Shown: piece by piece, positions 52,456-62,119 of the stretch
How positions within the stretch are numbered: the first letter of the stretch is position 1
Layout: each line of letters opens with the position of its first letter
Origin: Chitinophagaceae bacterium
GTDB taxonomy: Bacteria > Bacteroidota > Bacteroidia > Chitinophagales > Chitinophagaceae
Direction of reading: 5' to 3'
Assembly: GCA_017307735.1 (NCBI GenBank)
Contig: JAFKGR010000007.1
Location: 248,001-312,000, forward strand
DNA: 64,000 nucleotides
The notes under the pieces: model-generated
What the model saw: the letters and a program-made list of their open reading frames with translations, nothing else
The model's database searches: none
Told to the model about the DNA's origin: nothing
Program-made: the position numbers and the translations under genes

Positions 52456-53781
52456 TCATCTCCTTCTCATCCCCGGCATCATTCTGCCTGCCGGCATTTT
52501 GTTCATCATCTTCATCATGCCCTTCATTTGCTCAAACTGTTTTAAAAACTGATTGAGCTCCTGAAGTTCTTTGCCACTTCCTTTTGCAATTCTCTCTTTC
52601 CTGCGCGGATCAAGAATATCGGGGTTCCGTCTCTCTTCGGGGGTCATTGAATTGATCATTGCTTCTATTCCTTTGAACGAATCATCATTGATGTCCACAT
52701 CCCGTATTTGTTTTCCGACTCCCGGAATCATTCCCATCAGATCTTTGAGGTTTCCCATTTTCTTGATTTGCTGAAGCTGGGTTTTGAAATCTTCAAAATC
52801 AAATTGATTCTTTCTGATTTTTTTCTCTAACCGCGCGGCTTCCTTTTCATCAAATTGTTCCTGTGCTTTTTCCACCAGGCTGACGATGTCGCCCATACCG
52901 AGAATACGCTGGGCCATTCTTTCAGGATAAAACACGTCGAGCGTATCCATTTTTTCGCCGCTGCTGACAAACTTGATAGGTTTGTGCACCGTGTATTTGA
53001 TAGAGATGGCAGCTCCACCGCGGGTATCGCCGTCCAACTTTGTCAATACCACACCGGTATAATCCAGTTTCTCATTGAACGCAGCAGCCGTATTCACCGC
53101 ATCCTGGCCTGTCATGCTATCTACGACAAAAAGAATTTCATTGGGTTTGACTGCATCCTTAATGTTGGAGACTTCTGTCATCATCACTTCATCTATGGCA
53201 AGGCGCCCGGCTGTATCTATGATGATGACGTTTTTATTTTTTGATCTTGATTGTTCAATGGCGTGCTGAGCTATCTCAACCGGATTTTTATTTTCCGGTT
53301 CGCTGTAAACTTCCACATCGATTTGTTCACCCAAAACTTTTAATTGTTCAATGGCTGCCGGACGATAAACGTCGCCTGCCACCAGCATGGGACTCTTGCC
53401 TTTTTTGGTTTTCAGATAGTTGGCCAGCTTGGCGCTGAAAGTGGTTTTACCACTACCCTGAAGGCCCGCGATAAGGATGACTGCCGGATTACCAGTGATG
53501 TTGAAAGTGGATTCTTCACCTCCCATCAATTGGGCAAGCTCATCCTTCACAATCTTGACCATCTGCTGTCCGGGGCTTACCGCATTCAATACCTTTTCCC
53601 CGAGAGCTTTTTCTTTGACAATATCTGTAAACTCCTTTGCGATTTTGTAGTTCACATCCGCATCCACCAATGCACGGCGGATTTCCTTTACTGTACTTGC
53701 AATGTTCAATTCAGTAATTCTTCCCTGGCCTTTCAGATTTTTGAAGGCTCCCTCCAGTTTGTCGCTTAAGGATTCAAACAT
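52456..53781 (-). CDS. ffh: Signal recognition particle GTPase Ffh
   Basis: Targets nascent membrane proteins with 4.5S RNA and FtsY, 441 aa. The N domain is followed by the G domain with G1 GLQGSGKTTFSAKL, DTAGRL and TKLDGDTRGGAA, then the Met-rich M domain (MGMIPGVG, EQMKGMMKMMNKMPAGRMMPG). On the minus strand TAATTTTG (53812-53805) is a candidate -7 box 24 bases before the ATG. Confidence 0.97.
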   Translation of the reverse strand: MFESLSDKLEGAFKNLKGQGRITELNIASTVKEIRRALVDADVNYKIAKEFTDIVKEKALGEKVLNAVSPGQQMVKIVKDELAQLMGGEESTFNITGNPAVILIAGLQGSGKTTFSAKLANYLKTKKGKSPMLVAGDVYRPAAIEQLKVLGEQIDVEVYSEPENKNPVEIAQHAIEQSRSKNKNVIIIDTAGRLAIDEVMMTEVSNIKDAVKPNEILFVVDSMTGQDAVNTAAAFNEKLDYTGVVLTKLDGDTRGGAAISIKYTVHKPIKFVSSGEKMDTLDVFYPERMAQRILGMGDIVSLVEKAQEQFDEKEAARLEKKIRKNQFDFEDFKTQLQQIKKMGNLKDLMGMIPGVGKQIRDVDINDDSFKGIEAMINSMTPEERRNPDILDPRRKERIAKGSGKELQELNQFLKQFEQMKGMMKMMNKMPAGRMMPGMRRR

Positions 53782-53804
53782 ATTTCTTCACTTTTTTAAG
53801 GCTG

Positions 53805-53812
53805 CAAAATTA
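53805..53812 (-). promoter_or_regulatory. Promoter -7 element for ffh
   Basis: TAATTTTG on the minus strand matches TAnnTTTG and lies 24 bases before the ffh ATG. No clear -33 TTG is at the right distance. Confidence 0.4.
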
Positions 53813-53944
53813 CGAATTGATTCGGCATCCTTAAGATTAAAAAGTCTGTAAAAATTGACTGAAAGGCTGCATCATAAAAATTTTCCGCGGTGCAATACCA
53901 GTTGCTCATCTAAAAACTTATTTTACACGATGTATTTCGGTATT

Positions 53945-54733
53945 TCAAAAAGTTTTCGCAATTTGGATTCCCACACTTTTATTCTGGTACATGGGCAAAA
54001 TAATTGTTGTACTTTTTTTATTTTTTCTGCTGAATAAGGAATGTAATTTAGGATAAAGCGACCATGCAAGTTGCGTGGAAAGAATTCCCACTCCGGCCCC
54101 TGCAACCACATCTCCAACCCAGTGTTTATCATTTATAACCCTGTAGTAAGCTGTGTAAAGAGCGATTGGATAACCCACCAGGCTGAGCCATAAATTGGAA
54201 TCTTTGTATTCGAGAAATAAAAATTGTGCCGATGAAAAGGCGGTGGCTGAATGTCCGGAAGGGAATGAAAGGTTATCGGAATTATCAGGCCTTTTTTCTC
54301 TGATAATACGTTTAAGAGGTTCGGTAATGGCTGCAGTAATTATTTGAGAAGTGAGATAGACAATTGTCATGTCCTTAAAATTTTGTTTTGCTTTTATTCC
54401 GACGGCATTGAATCCGTAAGCTAAAACAGCAGGAGCATATTGGGTGTAATTATCCCACATAACATGTTTGAAATTATCTTCCAATATTTCGTTCCTGGTT
54501 GAGGTATTGAGTTGTTTTAATGATGGAACTTTCAGACTGGCAAATCCGTATGTGATGAAGGCTCCGGGGATTATCAGTTTTGTAACGGTCAGCTTATAAG
54601 AATTTTTTTTCTGGACCAAAAGAAGGCTGTCATTCTGAGATGCAGGATTTAAATTATCCTGAGCGAATGCTGTTTGAAAATTAAAGAACACAGCGATGGG
54701 CAGGGCCAGTAACACAGGGAATTGTCTGGACAT
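53945..54733 (-). CDS. PAP2 family membrane phosphatase
   Basis: A 262-aa type 2 phosphatidic acid phosphatase-like protein. Motif 1 is KRIIREKRPD, motif 2 is FPSGHSATAFS, and motif 3 is YRVINDKHWVGDVVAG. A signal peptide-like N-terminus (ALPIAVFFNFQTAFAQ) and several hydrophobic segments are seen. It could dephosphorylate undecaprenyl pyrophosphate, phosphatidate or lipid A. The LTA-synthase-like gene 67 bp upstream in the same direction suggests a shared lipid-phosphate task. Confidence 0.9.
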   Translation of the reverse strand: MSRQFPVLLALPIAVFFNFQTAFAQDNLNPASQNDSLLLVQKKNSYKLTVTKLIIPGAFITYGFASLKVPSLKQLNTSTRNEILEDNFKHVMWDNYTQYAPAVLAYGFNAVGIKAKQNFKDMTIVYLTSQIITAAITEPLKRIIREKRPDNSDNLSFPSGHSATAFSSAQFLFLEYKDSNLWLSLVGYPIALYTAYYRVINDKHWVGDVVAGAGVGILSTQLAWSLYPKLHSLFSRKNKKSTTIILPMYQNKSVGIQIAKTF

Positions 54734-54800
54734 GGTTTGATTTTTTTTTGGATTATCCAAAATGTTGTTTGGAATATGAATGTTGATTTTCAGAAATTGA

Positions 54801-56789
54801 TTAATGCCGTTCTTTCATCTTTCCCTCTTTAAATCTTTCGCTGGCGGTTTGATAATATGAGATGGTTTCGGTGGACAATTCTTTATTAGGTTCTCCGGCC
54901 AGTCCGGTGGTTTTGCCATCGGGCCCTACGTTGAACTGCTTTACTTCCCTGCGATCATCCACCTGGGTGAATATGTTTTCTTTAAGTAATCCGAGTGTTC
55001 TGTAATTGCCTACAAAAGCTCTTTCATCTCCGGGTTTGGTCTGGTTGATATCCTTGCCATAAAATTCAGATTGATAATTCCAATTGAGATAACCAAAAAG
55101 AGTTGGCATCAGGTCAATTTGTGAAGTGAGCCTGTCGATCCTTTGGGGAGGCTGATGAAGATTGTAAATAATTGCCGGGATATGATGCTGATCGATATTG
55201 ATTTCCCATACGCCGGCACTTCCTGCGCAATGGTCAGCCACTACAACGAAAACCGTATTATCAAACCAGGGTTTTGTTTTGGCCTGCTCAATAAAGTTTT
55301 GAAGGGCATAATCAGTGTATCTTACGGCGGCATCCCTGGTACCTTCTTTCTGCTCAATTTTTCCTGCCGGAAAAGTAAATGGCCTGTGGTTAGATGTGGT
55401 CATTAAAAACTGAAAGAAGGGCTTTCCTCTTTTAGACGAAATATCGGCGTATTTGAGGGATTGTGTGTAAAGGTCTTCATCGCAAACGCCCCATGCATTT
55501 TCAAAAGTGACATCTTTATCAGGAATATTATAACGATGGGTTTCCAGATTGTCAGATAAAATGTTTCTTCTGTTTCTGTCAACGATATCAAAACCCTGTC
55601 CGCTGAAAAAATTATTCATGTTGTCAAAATATCCGTCGCCTCCGTAAATGAAATCCATCTGGTAACCCTTTTGCTTTAAAATGGTTGCAATAGAATGGAG
55701 ATGATGGTTGTTTGGCCTTCTGACAATGCTGTTTCCGGGAGTGGGCGGTACAGAAAGTGTAAGGGCTTCCATCCCGCGGATGGTGCGGGTTCCGGTAGCA
55801 TAGAGGTCAGTAAAAAATATACTTTGATTGGCTATGCTGTCATAAAAAGGAGTCAGGTTTTTTGTATTGCCAAATGCTTTTAAAAAATCAGCGCTGAAAC
55901 TTTCTATCGTGACCAGAATGATGTTGGGGCGTATTTCATTTCCTCCTTTTGTATTTCTCAAAATATTGTCCCATTGATTGGAAACGTAGGTTTGATTGTT
56001 TTGTAAAAGATCATTTTTCAAAACGGAATACGCTTCCCTGTCATTGATTTTTGGGTAAAATTGATTGTAGTTTAATTCGTTTGACCGGAAAGCAGCGAAG
56101 AAAGAGAATGTCCCGTTTTTACCTAATTCATTAGTTACAAGATTATTACTGAAATTGGCTTGTTCATTTTTCAGGAAAAATAATAGAAGGAAGGTAATTA
56201 ACAGAGCGGGAACTGAATAAAATGCTCTCTTTCCGATTTTCATTTTACTTGAGAATGCATGCCTGAAAATCCTGAATTTAGAAAGGAAAAAGAAAGTCCC
56301 TGCTATTAATAAAAACAAAACCGCAAAAATGAGAGGCATTGGATAAGACTGATTGATATTGGATACCACTTCTTCTGTGTAAATCAGATAGTCGACAGCG
56401 ATGAAGTTGAACCTTACTCCAAACTCATTCCAGAATGGATATTCCGCAATCAGGCTGAAATAAATTATAAAAAGAACAATGGCGAAATAAAAATAGGTGA
56501 ATGCTTTATCGAGTATGGAGCCAATCCACCATTTTGGGAAGAGTAACAGGTACAAAGCATAAAGGCCGAGAAAGCAAAGGCCCGCCGTTAAGTCGAAAAG
56601 AAATCCCATAACGAAAGCGCGGAAAATGTGGCCCGGAGTGAAAACAAGTTCATTGAACGACCGGAAAAGGAATGATATTCTTACAAGAAAAGAGAGTAAA
56701 AGGTAAAGTCCCAATACCGCAAAAAATAAAGAGAATCGGTTTCCCAATTTTTTTTCTGAACGATTTTCTTTCACATCATTGGTTCCCAT
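54801..56789 (-). CDS. LTA synthase-like membrane sulfatase-fold protein
   Basis: A 662-aa inner-membrane protein with five N-terminal transmembrane segments and a periplasmic alkaline-phosphatase/sulfatase domain. Visible are ILVTIESFSADFL (metal Glu), the Thr nucleophile in GTRTIRGMEAL, and VFVVVADHCAGSAGVW (Asp-His). In Gram-positives this family polymerises glycerol phosphate. Bacteroidota lack LTA, so a phosphoglycerol or phosphoethanolamine transferase on glycans or lipid A is more likely. It sits with a PAP2 phosphatase. Confidence 0.9.
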   Translation of the reverse strand: MGTNDVKENRSEKKLGNRFSLFFAVLGLYLLLSFLVRISFLFRSFNELVFTPGHIFRAFVMGFLFDLTAGLCFLGLYALYLLLFPKWWIGSILDKAFTYFYFAIVLFIIYFSLIAEYPFWNEFGVRFNFIAVDYLIYTEEVVSNINQSYPMPLIFAVLFLLIAGTFFFLSKFRIFRHAFSSKMKIGKRAFYSVPALLITFLLLFFLKNEQANFSNNLVTNELGKNGTFSFFAAFRSNELNYNQFYPKINDREAYSVLKNDLLQNNQTYVSNQWDNILRNTKGGNEIRPNIILVTIESFSADFLKAFGNTKNLTPFYDSIANQSIFFTDLYATGTRTIRGMEALTLSVPPTPGNSIVRRPNNHHLHSIATILKQKGYQMDFIYGGDGYFDNMNNFFSGQGFDIVDRNRRNILSDNLETHRYNIPDKDVTFENAWGVCDEDLYTQSLKYADISSKRGKPFFQFLMTTSNHRPFTFPAGKIEQKEGTRDAAVRYTDYALQNFIEQAKTKPWFDNTVFVVVADHCAGSAGVWEINIDQHHIPAIIYNLHQPPQRIDRLTSQIDLMPTLFGYLNWNYQSEFYGKDINQTKPGDERAFVGNYRTLGLLKENIFTQVDDRREVKQFNVGPDGKTTGLAGEPNKELSTETISYYQTASERFKEGKMKERH

Positions 56790-57085
56790 AAAGAATAATG
56801 GCGTTAATTTTTATTGTGTAAATGTAGGGTGACTTTTAAAAGAAATTCTGAATTTTATTTTGTTACCTGAAAGGATGATCACTATTCACATACCTATAAC
56901 GGATTTCTCAATTTTAAAATTTACCTGTTTTTCTGGCAATAGCAAGCTCATGCACAATTTCGAATCCAAAAAATCCTGATGAATAAATACTGGTGGGTAT
57001 GAATCCTCATAAAGAATGTCAAACAGGATATTTTCAGGAACATTCAAAATAAGTTTTATTTACCTTGAAATCAAATTAACACATT
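56790..57085. other. Intergenic spacer, no gene seen
   Basis: A 296-bp AT-rich divergent region between the LTA-synthase-like and fucosidase genes. No repeat or riboswitch was recognised. Confidence 0.4.
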
Positions 57086-58513
57086 TTGAATAAAGCCATT
57101 TTATTTTTTGCAATTCTTTTTCTTTGTGATTATGGATTTTCTCAACCTGCGGGTTATGTGAACCCCAAACCTACGGCCAATCAACTGGTCTGGCAGAATA
57201 ATGATTTTTATCTGTTTGCCCATTTTGGTCCAAATACTTTTACCGGATTGGAATGGGGAAAGGGTACTGAGAATGCGGATGTTTTTAATCCGGAACATCT
57301 CGATTGCGACCAATGGTGCCGTATTGCAAAAGCTGCGGGAGCAGTTGGAATTATTATCACCGCCAAACATCATGACGGGTTTTGTTTGTGGCCAAGTAAA
57401 TTTTCCACGCATACGGTTAAAGAAAGTAAATGGAGAAACGGTAAAGGAGATGTACTGAAAGAATTATCCGAAGCCTGCAAAAAATACGGATTGAAATTCG
57501 GTGTTTATCTGTCGCCCTGGGATCGAAATCATCCTGCTTATGGAACTCCTGAATACAATGACGTATTTGTGGGAATGTTGAAAGAAATTTTTAAGAATTA
57601 TGGACCTGTCTGGGAATTGTGGTGGGATGGTGCAAACGGTGAAGGCCCCAACGGGAAAAAACAGGTTTATGATTTTGCGCGATATGAACGTGTGGTCAGA
57701 AAGCTTTCTCCGAATACGGTTATTTTTTCTGATGTCGGTCCTGATGCCCGCTGGTGTGGAAATGAAAAAGGTTTTATCGGGACTACCAATTGGAATACGT
57801 TGAATACAGCAGGATTCACTCCGGGTGCCGGTGCGCCGTCTGCCGATACATTGAATACCGGAAATATTTATGGCAAACACTGGATCCCTGCTGAATGTGA
57901 TGTGAGCATTCGTTCCGGATGGTTCTATCACAAAAGAGAAGATTCACTGGTAAAGACACCGGATCAACTTTTTGAAATTTATCTGAAGAGTGTCGGACGC
58001 GGAGCCAATCTCCTTTTGAATGTACCACCGGATACCGATGGGTTAATTTCTTCTTTCGATTCAGCAGCATTAATGGAATTTAAGAAATTGAGGGATGAAA
58101 GTTTTCGTAACAATATTTCAAAAGCGGGAACCGGCTATTTTGTTTCGGAAAGAAAAAAAATTGTTGATAAAAAACTAAACGATGGAAATAGTTTAACGGC
58201 TTCGTCAATAGCACGGCCATTTTCACAGACGCTGAGTATTTATTTTGCAACTCCCCAAAAAATCAATTGTATTATTCTAAAAGAGAATTTAGCCAACGGC
58301 CAAAATTGTATAAGGTTTAAAATCCTGATTTCCGGAAAAGAGAAACAGTTCGAAAGAGTAATTGAGGGATCGACCATTGGGCATGAAAGGATTCTGACAT
58401 TTCCGGAAACAGATGCAGAAAATATTTCACTGAAAATAATTCAACAAAAGGGCGATACAGAAATTTCAGAAATAGGTGCGTATTTGATATCGCCGGAGTT
58501 GGCGGAGAAGTGA
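57086..58513 (+). CDS. Alpha-L-fucosidase, GH29
   Basis: Exported fucosidase of 475 aa with a signal peptide (NKAILFFAILFLCDYGFSQ) from TTG 57086; no ATG precedes it. The barrel shows FGPNTFTGLEWG, ITAKHHDGFCLWPS, FGVYLSPWDRN and the nucleophile Asp181 in WELWWDGANG. The C-terminal third is a beta-sandwich. The overall layout resembles GH29 subfamily B, which prefers branched alpha-1,3/1,4 linkages. It may work with the GH20 enzyme on host or environmental glycans, but the two genes are 39 kb apart. Confidence 0.92.
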   Translation: MNKAILFFAILFLCDYGFSQPAGYVNPKPTANQLVWQNNDFYLFAHFGPNTFTGLEWGKGTENADVFNPEHLDCDQWCRIAKAAGAVGIIITAKHHDGFCLWPSKFSTHTVKESKWRNGKGDVLKELSEACKKYGLKFGVYLSPWDRNHPAYGTPEYNDVFVGMLKEIFKNYGPVWELWWDGANGEGPNGKKQVYDFARYERVVRKLSPNTVIFSDVGPDARWCGNEKGFIGTTNWNTLNTAGFTPGAGAPSADTLNTGNIYGKHWIPAECDVSIRSGWFYHKREDSLVKTPDQLFEIYLKSVGRGANLLLNVPPDTDGLISSFDSAALMEFKKLRDESFRNNISKAGTGYFVSERKKIVDKKLNDGNSLTASSIARPFSQTLSIYFATPQKINCIILKENLANGQNCIRFKILISGKEKQFERVIEGSTIGHERILTFPETDAENISLKIIQQKGDTEISEIGAYLISPELAEK

Positions 58514-58524
58514 CAGAGTTTTAT

Positions 58525-58552
58525 AAAGAGCGGTCTTCCTTGCCGGCTCTTT
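58525..58552. terminator. Hairpin between fucosidase and AAA gene
   Basis: Seven-base arms AAAGAGC and GCTCTTT around a 14-base loop lie just after the fucosidase stop. A CC/GG pair extends the stem inward. The T-run is short (TTTGAAG), so it is a weak terminator candidate. Confidence 0.4.
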
Positions 58553-58589
58553 GAAGTATATTTCGTTTAAATAAAGAGAGAAATTGGAA

Positions 58590-59888
58590 TTATAAATCAT
58601 TTACAAATTGGTGCAATGCATAAAGGGGAACGTTCACTATCCACTCTTCTTTTCTGTAATTAGAAAGAGATGTCCGTATATTTAATTTGGGATGATATGT
58701 TTCATTAAACACGCGGAGTGATTTCGACTGGAGGTTTTCGGCTGATTTTACTTCAATCGGATAAAAATAATTTCCTTTTTCAAAAACAAAATCGACTTCG
58801 CTTGAAGATTTTTCTTTTGACCAATAAAATGGATGGATTTTATTTTCCGAAATAAGTTGTTGCAGAATAAACTGTTCGGCCAATGCCCCCTTGAATTCTT
58901 CGAAGAGGGCATTACCTTTCAATAGGATTTTTTCACTCAGGCCCGACAGCGTACAAAGCAATCCGGTATCTGCCATGTATAATTTAAAGGCTTTTGGATC
59001 GAGATAAGATTTAAGTGGAAACCCTGCTTTGGTAATACGATTCACCCGATACACCAATCCGTAATCTTCGAGCCATGAAAGGGCGATTTCGTATTCTCTT
59101 GCTCTTGCACCTTTTCTGACCAATCCGTAAATAAATTTTTTATTTTCTTTTGAAAGCTGCGAAGGAATGCTATTCCAAAGCATTCTTAATCTTGGTATAA
59201 TTTCAGGAGGAGCATGCTTTGAAAAATCCTGTTCATAAGCCATCAATATGGCTTTTTGAATATCCCGGGCTTTATCAAAGCTTTTTTTTTCTGCAAAAGA
59301 GGCCACTGCCTCAGGCATACCACCGATGAGGAAGTATTGCTTGAGTAATTCCACATATCTCGAATGAAACGTACTGATTAATTCCCACTGTCCGGCTTTT
59401 ATAAGTGACAACAATTCATTCTCGTTCATAGCCATCAGAAATTCAGTAAAACTCAAAGGAAAAAGATCCATGAAATCCACTTTTCCCACCGGAAAGGATT
59501 GTCCGCTTAAAGAAATTCCCAAGAGTGAACCTGCCCCGATTATATAATATTCCGGTGCCATTTCCTGAAAATATTTCAGCGAAGTCAAGGCCCCTTCTGC
59601 TTCCTGTATTTCATCAAAAACGATTAATGTGTTTTTAGGTTCCGGGTTGACACCAGTTTGCACTTGCAAGGCGAGAAGAATTCTTTTTAAATCAAAATCT
59701 TTCTCAAAAAGACTCTGCAACAGTTTGTCCCGTTCAAAGTTGATATAAAGCACCTGCTGAAAATATAGTTTGCCGAACTCCTTCATTACCCAGGTTTTGC
59801 CTACCTGCCTGGCTCCCCTGATGAGCAAGGGTTTTCTATTTTTGCCATTCTTCCATTGCAATAAATTATCGAGCAAGGATCGTTTCAT
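58590..59888 (-). CDS. AAA_14/DUF4143 ATP-binding protein
   Basis: A 432-aa ATPase common as a stand-alone gene in Bacteroidota. Walker A is RGARQVGKTWVMKEFG and Walker B is LIVFDEIQEAEGAL. The sensor segment IIGAGSLLGISLSG and VDFMDLFPLSFTEFL follow. The C-terminal DUF4143 domain ends in a PD-(D/E)XK-like motif (SSEVDFVFEKGNYFYPIEVKS). Start ATG 59888 (MKRSLLDNL). Function is unknown; a nuclease-like core suggests a selfish or defence role, unproven. Confidence 0.92.
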   Translation of the reverse strand: MKRSLLDNLLQWKNGKNRKPLLIRGARQVGKTWVMKEFGKLYFQQVLYINFERDKLLQSLFEKDFDLKRILLALQVQTGVNPEPKNTLIVFDEIQEAEGALTSLKYFQEMAPEYYIIGAGSLLGISLSGQSFPVGKVDFMDLFPLSFTEFLMAMNENELLSLIKAGQWELISTFHSRYVELLKQYFLIGGMPEAVASFAEKKSFDKARDIQKAILMAYEQDFSKHAPPEIIPRLRMLWNSIPSQLSKENKKFIYGLVRKGARAREYEIALSWLEDYGLVYRVNRITKAGFPLKSYLDPKAFKLYMADTGLLCTLSGLSEKILLKGNALFEEFKGALAEQFILQQLISENKIHPFYWSKEKSSSEVDFVFEKGNYFYPIEVKSAENLQSKSLRVFNETYHPKLNIRTSLSNYRKEEWIVNVPLYALHQFVNDL

Positions 59889-60033
59889 GGCACTAAAATA
59901 CACATTTTTCGTACGACTTTCTGGCAATCTCTCACATTTTTCGTACGAGTTTTGTGTGAATCATCACGTTTTTCGTTAGAACTCCTTTCTCAATCGTCTT
60001 AAAAGGCAGAAAAATGTTACTATCATTTCTCGA

Positions 60034-61221
60034 TCACTTACCCACTTTTTTTAATCTTTCTTTCCCGGCCTCTTTCCACGAATTGCAACCTGCCAATCCT
60101 AAAGTAAGTTCGGTATCAGCCAATAAATTGGACAATACTTCCCACACACCCTGTTCTCCTCCCAACGCCAATCCATAAGCGTAGGGCCTTGCCACAAGCA
60201 CAGCTTTTGCACCCAACGACATGGCTTTGAAAATATCTGCGCCACGTCGAATTCCACTGTCAAATAAAATGGTCGTTTTTGTTCCGACAGCTTCGGCAAT
60301 TTCATCAAGGACATTGAGTGCTCCGATAGCACCATCACACTGACGGCCGCCATGATTGGAAACGATGATACCATCAACCCCGTGATCAATGGCTTTCCTT
60401 GCATCGTCAGGATGTTGAATCCCTTTGACTATGACAGGCAATTTTGTGCTTTCGCGGATGACCGAAAGATCTTCCCACGTGGACGACGGATTGGAAAAGC
60501 AATTTGCAAAATGCATCAGCACCTGCACCGGATCGCTGGTACAATCTTTAATCAACGATTGAAAAACGGGATCGGAAAAATAATTGGCAAGTCCAAGCTT
60601 GTAAAGAAAAGGCAGATAAGCATTTTGAATATCTCTTTCGCGCCAGGCAAAAATTCTGGTATCGAGCGTGACAACAATGGCGTTATACCCTGCCTTTTCA
60701 GCACGGCTGAGAATGCTTTTGGTAAAATCATTATTGCGTCCCCAGTACAACTGAAACCAATGAGGGTGTTCGCCATGTACCTGAGCAATCTCTTCCATAG
60801 TTTTAGATGAAACATTGCTCACGACCTGAGGAATGTGAAGGGCTTTGGCTGCTTTGGCTACGGCCACTTCTCCGTCAGGATGCGCAATAGAAAGTACGCC
60901 GATAGGTCCGAGTAAAACAGGAGTGGGAAGTTGTACACCAAAAAGTTCAATGCCCATACTGCGATGTGAAACATCTCCCATCATCCTTGGAATTATCTGC
61001 CATTCATTAAATGCCTGAAGGTTGTTGTACATGGTAGATTCGCCTCCGGCGCCTCCTGCGATGTAATCAAACGCTTCAGCCGGCATCTTTTCTTTCGCCA
61101 ATACTTCGAGTTGTTCAAAGCCCACAGGCAAAGACGGTTTTTTCTTTTGCATTCCTTCAAAATAAATTTTGAGCTGGTATTGCATGCCACCGGGAAGAGA
61201 AGATAACGCCGCAGGATTCAT
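60034..61221 (-). CDS. FMN-dependent alpha-hydroxy acid oxidase (lactate 2-monooxygenase-like)
   Basis: A 395-aa TIM-barrel flavoprotein from ATG 61221. GPIGVLSIAHPDGEVAVAKA, VVTLDTRIFAWRERD, the catalytic His/Arg in VSNHGGRQCDGAIGAL, and LFDSGIRRGADIFKAMSLGAK are all diagnostic. The substrate is probably lactate or another 2-hydroxy acid. It is last in a run of four co-directional genes (dioxygenase-like, alcohol dehydrogenase, esterase, oxidase). Confidence 0.92.
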   Translation of the reverse strand: MNPAALSSLPGGMQYQLKIYFEGMQKKKPSLPVGFEQLEVLAKEKMPAEAFDYIAGGAGGESTMYNNLQAFNEWQIIPRMMGDVSHRSMGIELFGVQLPTPVLLGPIGVLSIAHPDGEVAVAKAAKALHIPQVVSNVSSKTMEEIAQVHGEHPHWFQLYWGRNNDFTKSILSRAEKAGYNAIVVTLDTRIFAWRERDIQNAYLPFLYKLGLANYFSDPVFQSLIKDCTSDPVQVLMHFANCFSNPSSTWEDLSVIRESTKLPVIVKGIQHPDDARKAIDHGVDGIIVSNHGGRQCDGAIGALNVLDEIAEAVGTKTTILFDSGIRRGADIFKAMSLGAKAVLVARPYAYGLALGGEQGVWEVLSNLLADTELTLGLAGCNSWKEAGKERLKKVGK

Positions 61222-61321
61222 GATGTCCTTAGTTTTGATTCTCCTAAAAATAACCAAAAAGAAATTAACACTGAAGGTTTATGGCGATGGGGATTAATCG
61301 GGCAAAATATTCAGCGTTTTA

Positions 61322-62119
61322 TCAGTGAAGATGCTTCGCAAAAAACAAAATCGAATCCTTCACATGTTTCTCCCAATAAGTCCATTCATGCCCGCCGGGA
61401 AATTCATTAAATACATGGGCAATACCTGCTTTGCATAGTTGTTCATGTAATTTTTTATTGGCTTTATAGAGCGGGTCATTTGTGCCGCAATCAAATCTGA
61501 AAGAGCGAATAAAATTTTTATTGGCAGCTATAGTTTCAAAGACATCATTTTCTTTTTTGTCTTTCTGCAGATAATGTTTCAAAGGTTCTTCTGTAAAAAG
61601 TTTCATCTGCTGAAGATGCGTAATGGATGAATGTCCTGAAAATGCAGTGAAACGCTGATGATATTTCGCGCCTATTTTGAAAGCCCCGAATCCACCCATC
61701 GATAATCCGGTGATAAAAAAGTTTGAATAGGCTGTTACTCCTTTCACTTTTTGCAAAACCAGTTCCGGTATATCTTCGGCAATCCATTTTTCAAAATCAT
61801 ATCCGTCATGGGGAACATATCCAGACCCATCACCCCACAAACCATCCGAAGGAAAAACGGAAATGAAACCCGGAATCTTTTTCTCTTTTTCCAGTTTTCT
61901 CATGGTCTGATGCACACCTCCGCTAAGAGGCCAGCTCCAGGCGCTGCCATATACTCCGTGAAGGAAAATAATGACAGGCATATCTTTTTGTGCCGTCAAA
62001 GATTTACTGACAATGATATCTCCGCGGCCTTTCAGATTTTCTGATTTAGCTGTGATAAATTCCAATCCTTGCGGACTGAATTTTGGATTGGAAATTTCTA
62101 TGGTTCTGAATTTTTTCAT
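61322..62119 (-). CDS. Alpha/beta hydrolase esterase (esterase D/S-formylglutathione hydrolase-like)
   Basis: A 265-aa hydrolase. The nucleophile elbow is GLSMGGFGAF, the oxyanion segment is IFLHGVYGSAWSW, and the C-terminal His lies in PGGHEWTYWEKHV. The size and PSDGLWGDGSGYV stretch match the esterase D type. Its ATG overlaps the alcohol dehydrogenase stop by four bases, so the two are coupled. Together with the class III-like dehydrogenase this could resemble formaldehyde or aldehyde detoxification, but that is inference. Confidence 0.88.
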   Translation of the reverse strand: MKKFRTIEISNPKFSPQGLEFITAKSENLKGRGDIIVSKSLTAQKDMPVIIFLHGVYGSAWSWPLSGGVHQTMRKLEKEKKIPGFISVFPSDGLWGDGSGYVPHDGYDFEKWIAEDIPELVLQKVKGVTAYSNFFITGLSMGGFGAFKIGAKYHQRFTAFSGHSSITHLQQMKLFTEEPLKHYLQKDKKENDVFETIAANKNFIRSFRFDCGTNDPLYKANKKLHEQLCKAGIAHVFNEFPGGHEWTYWEKHVKDSILFFAKHLH

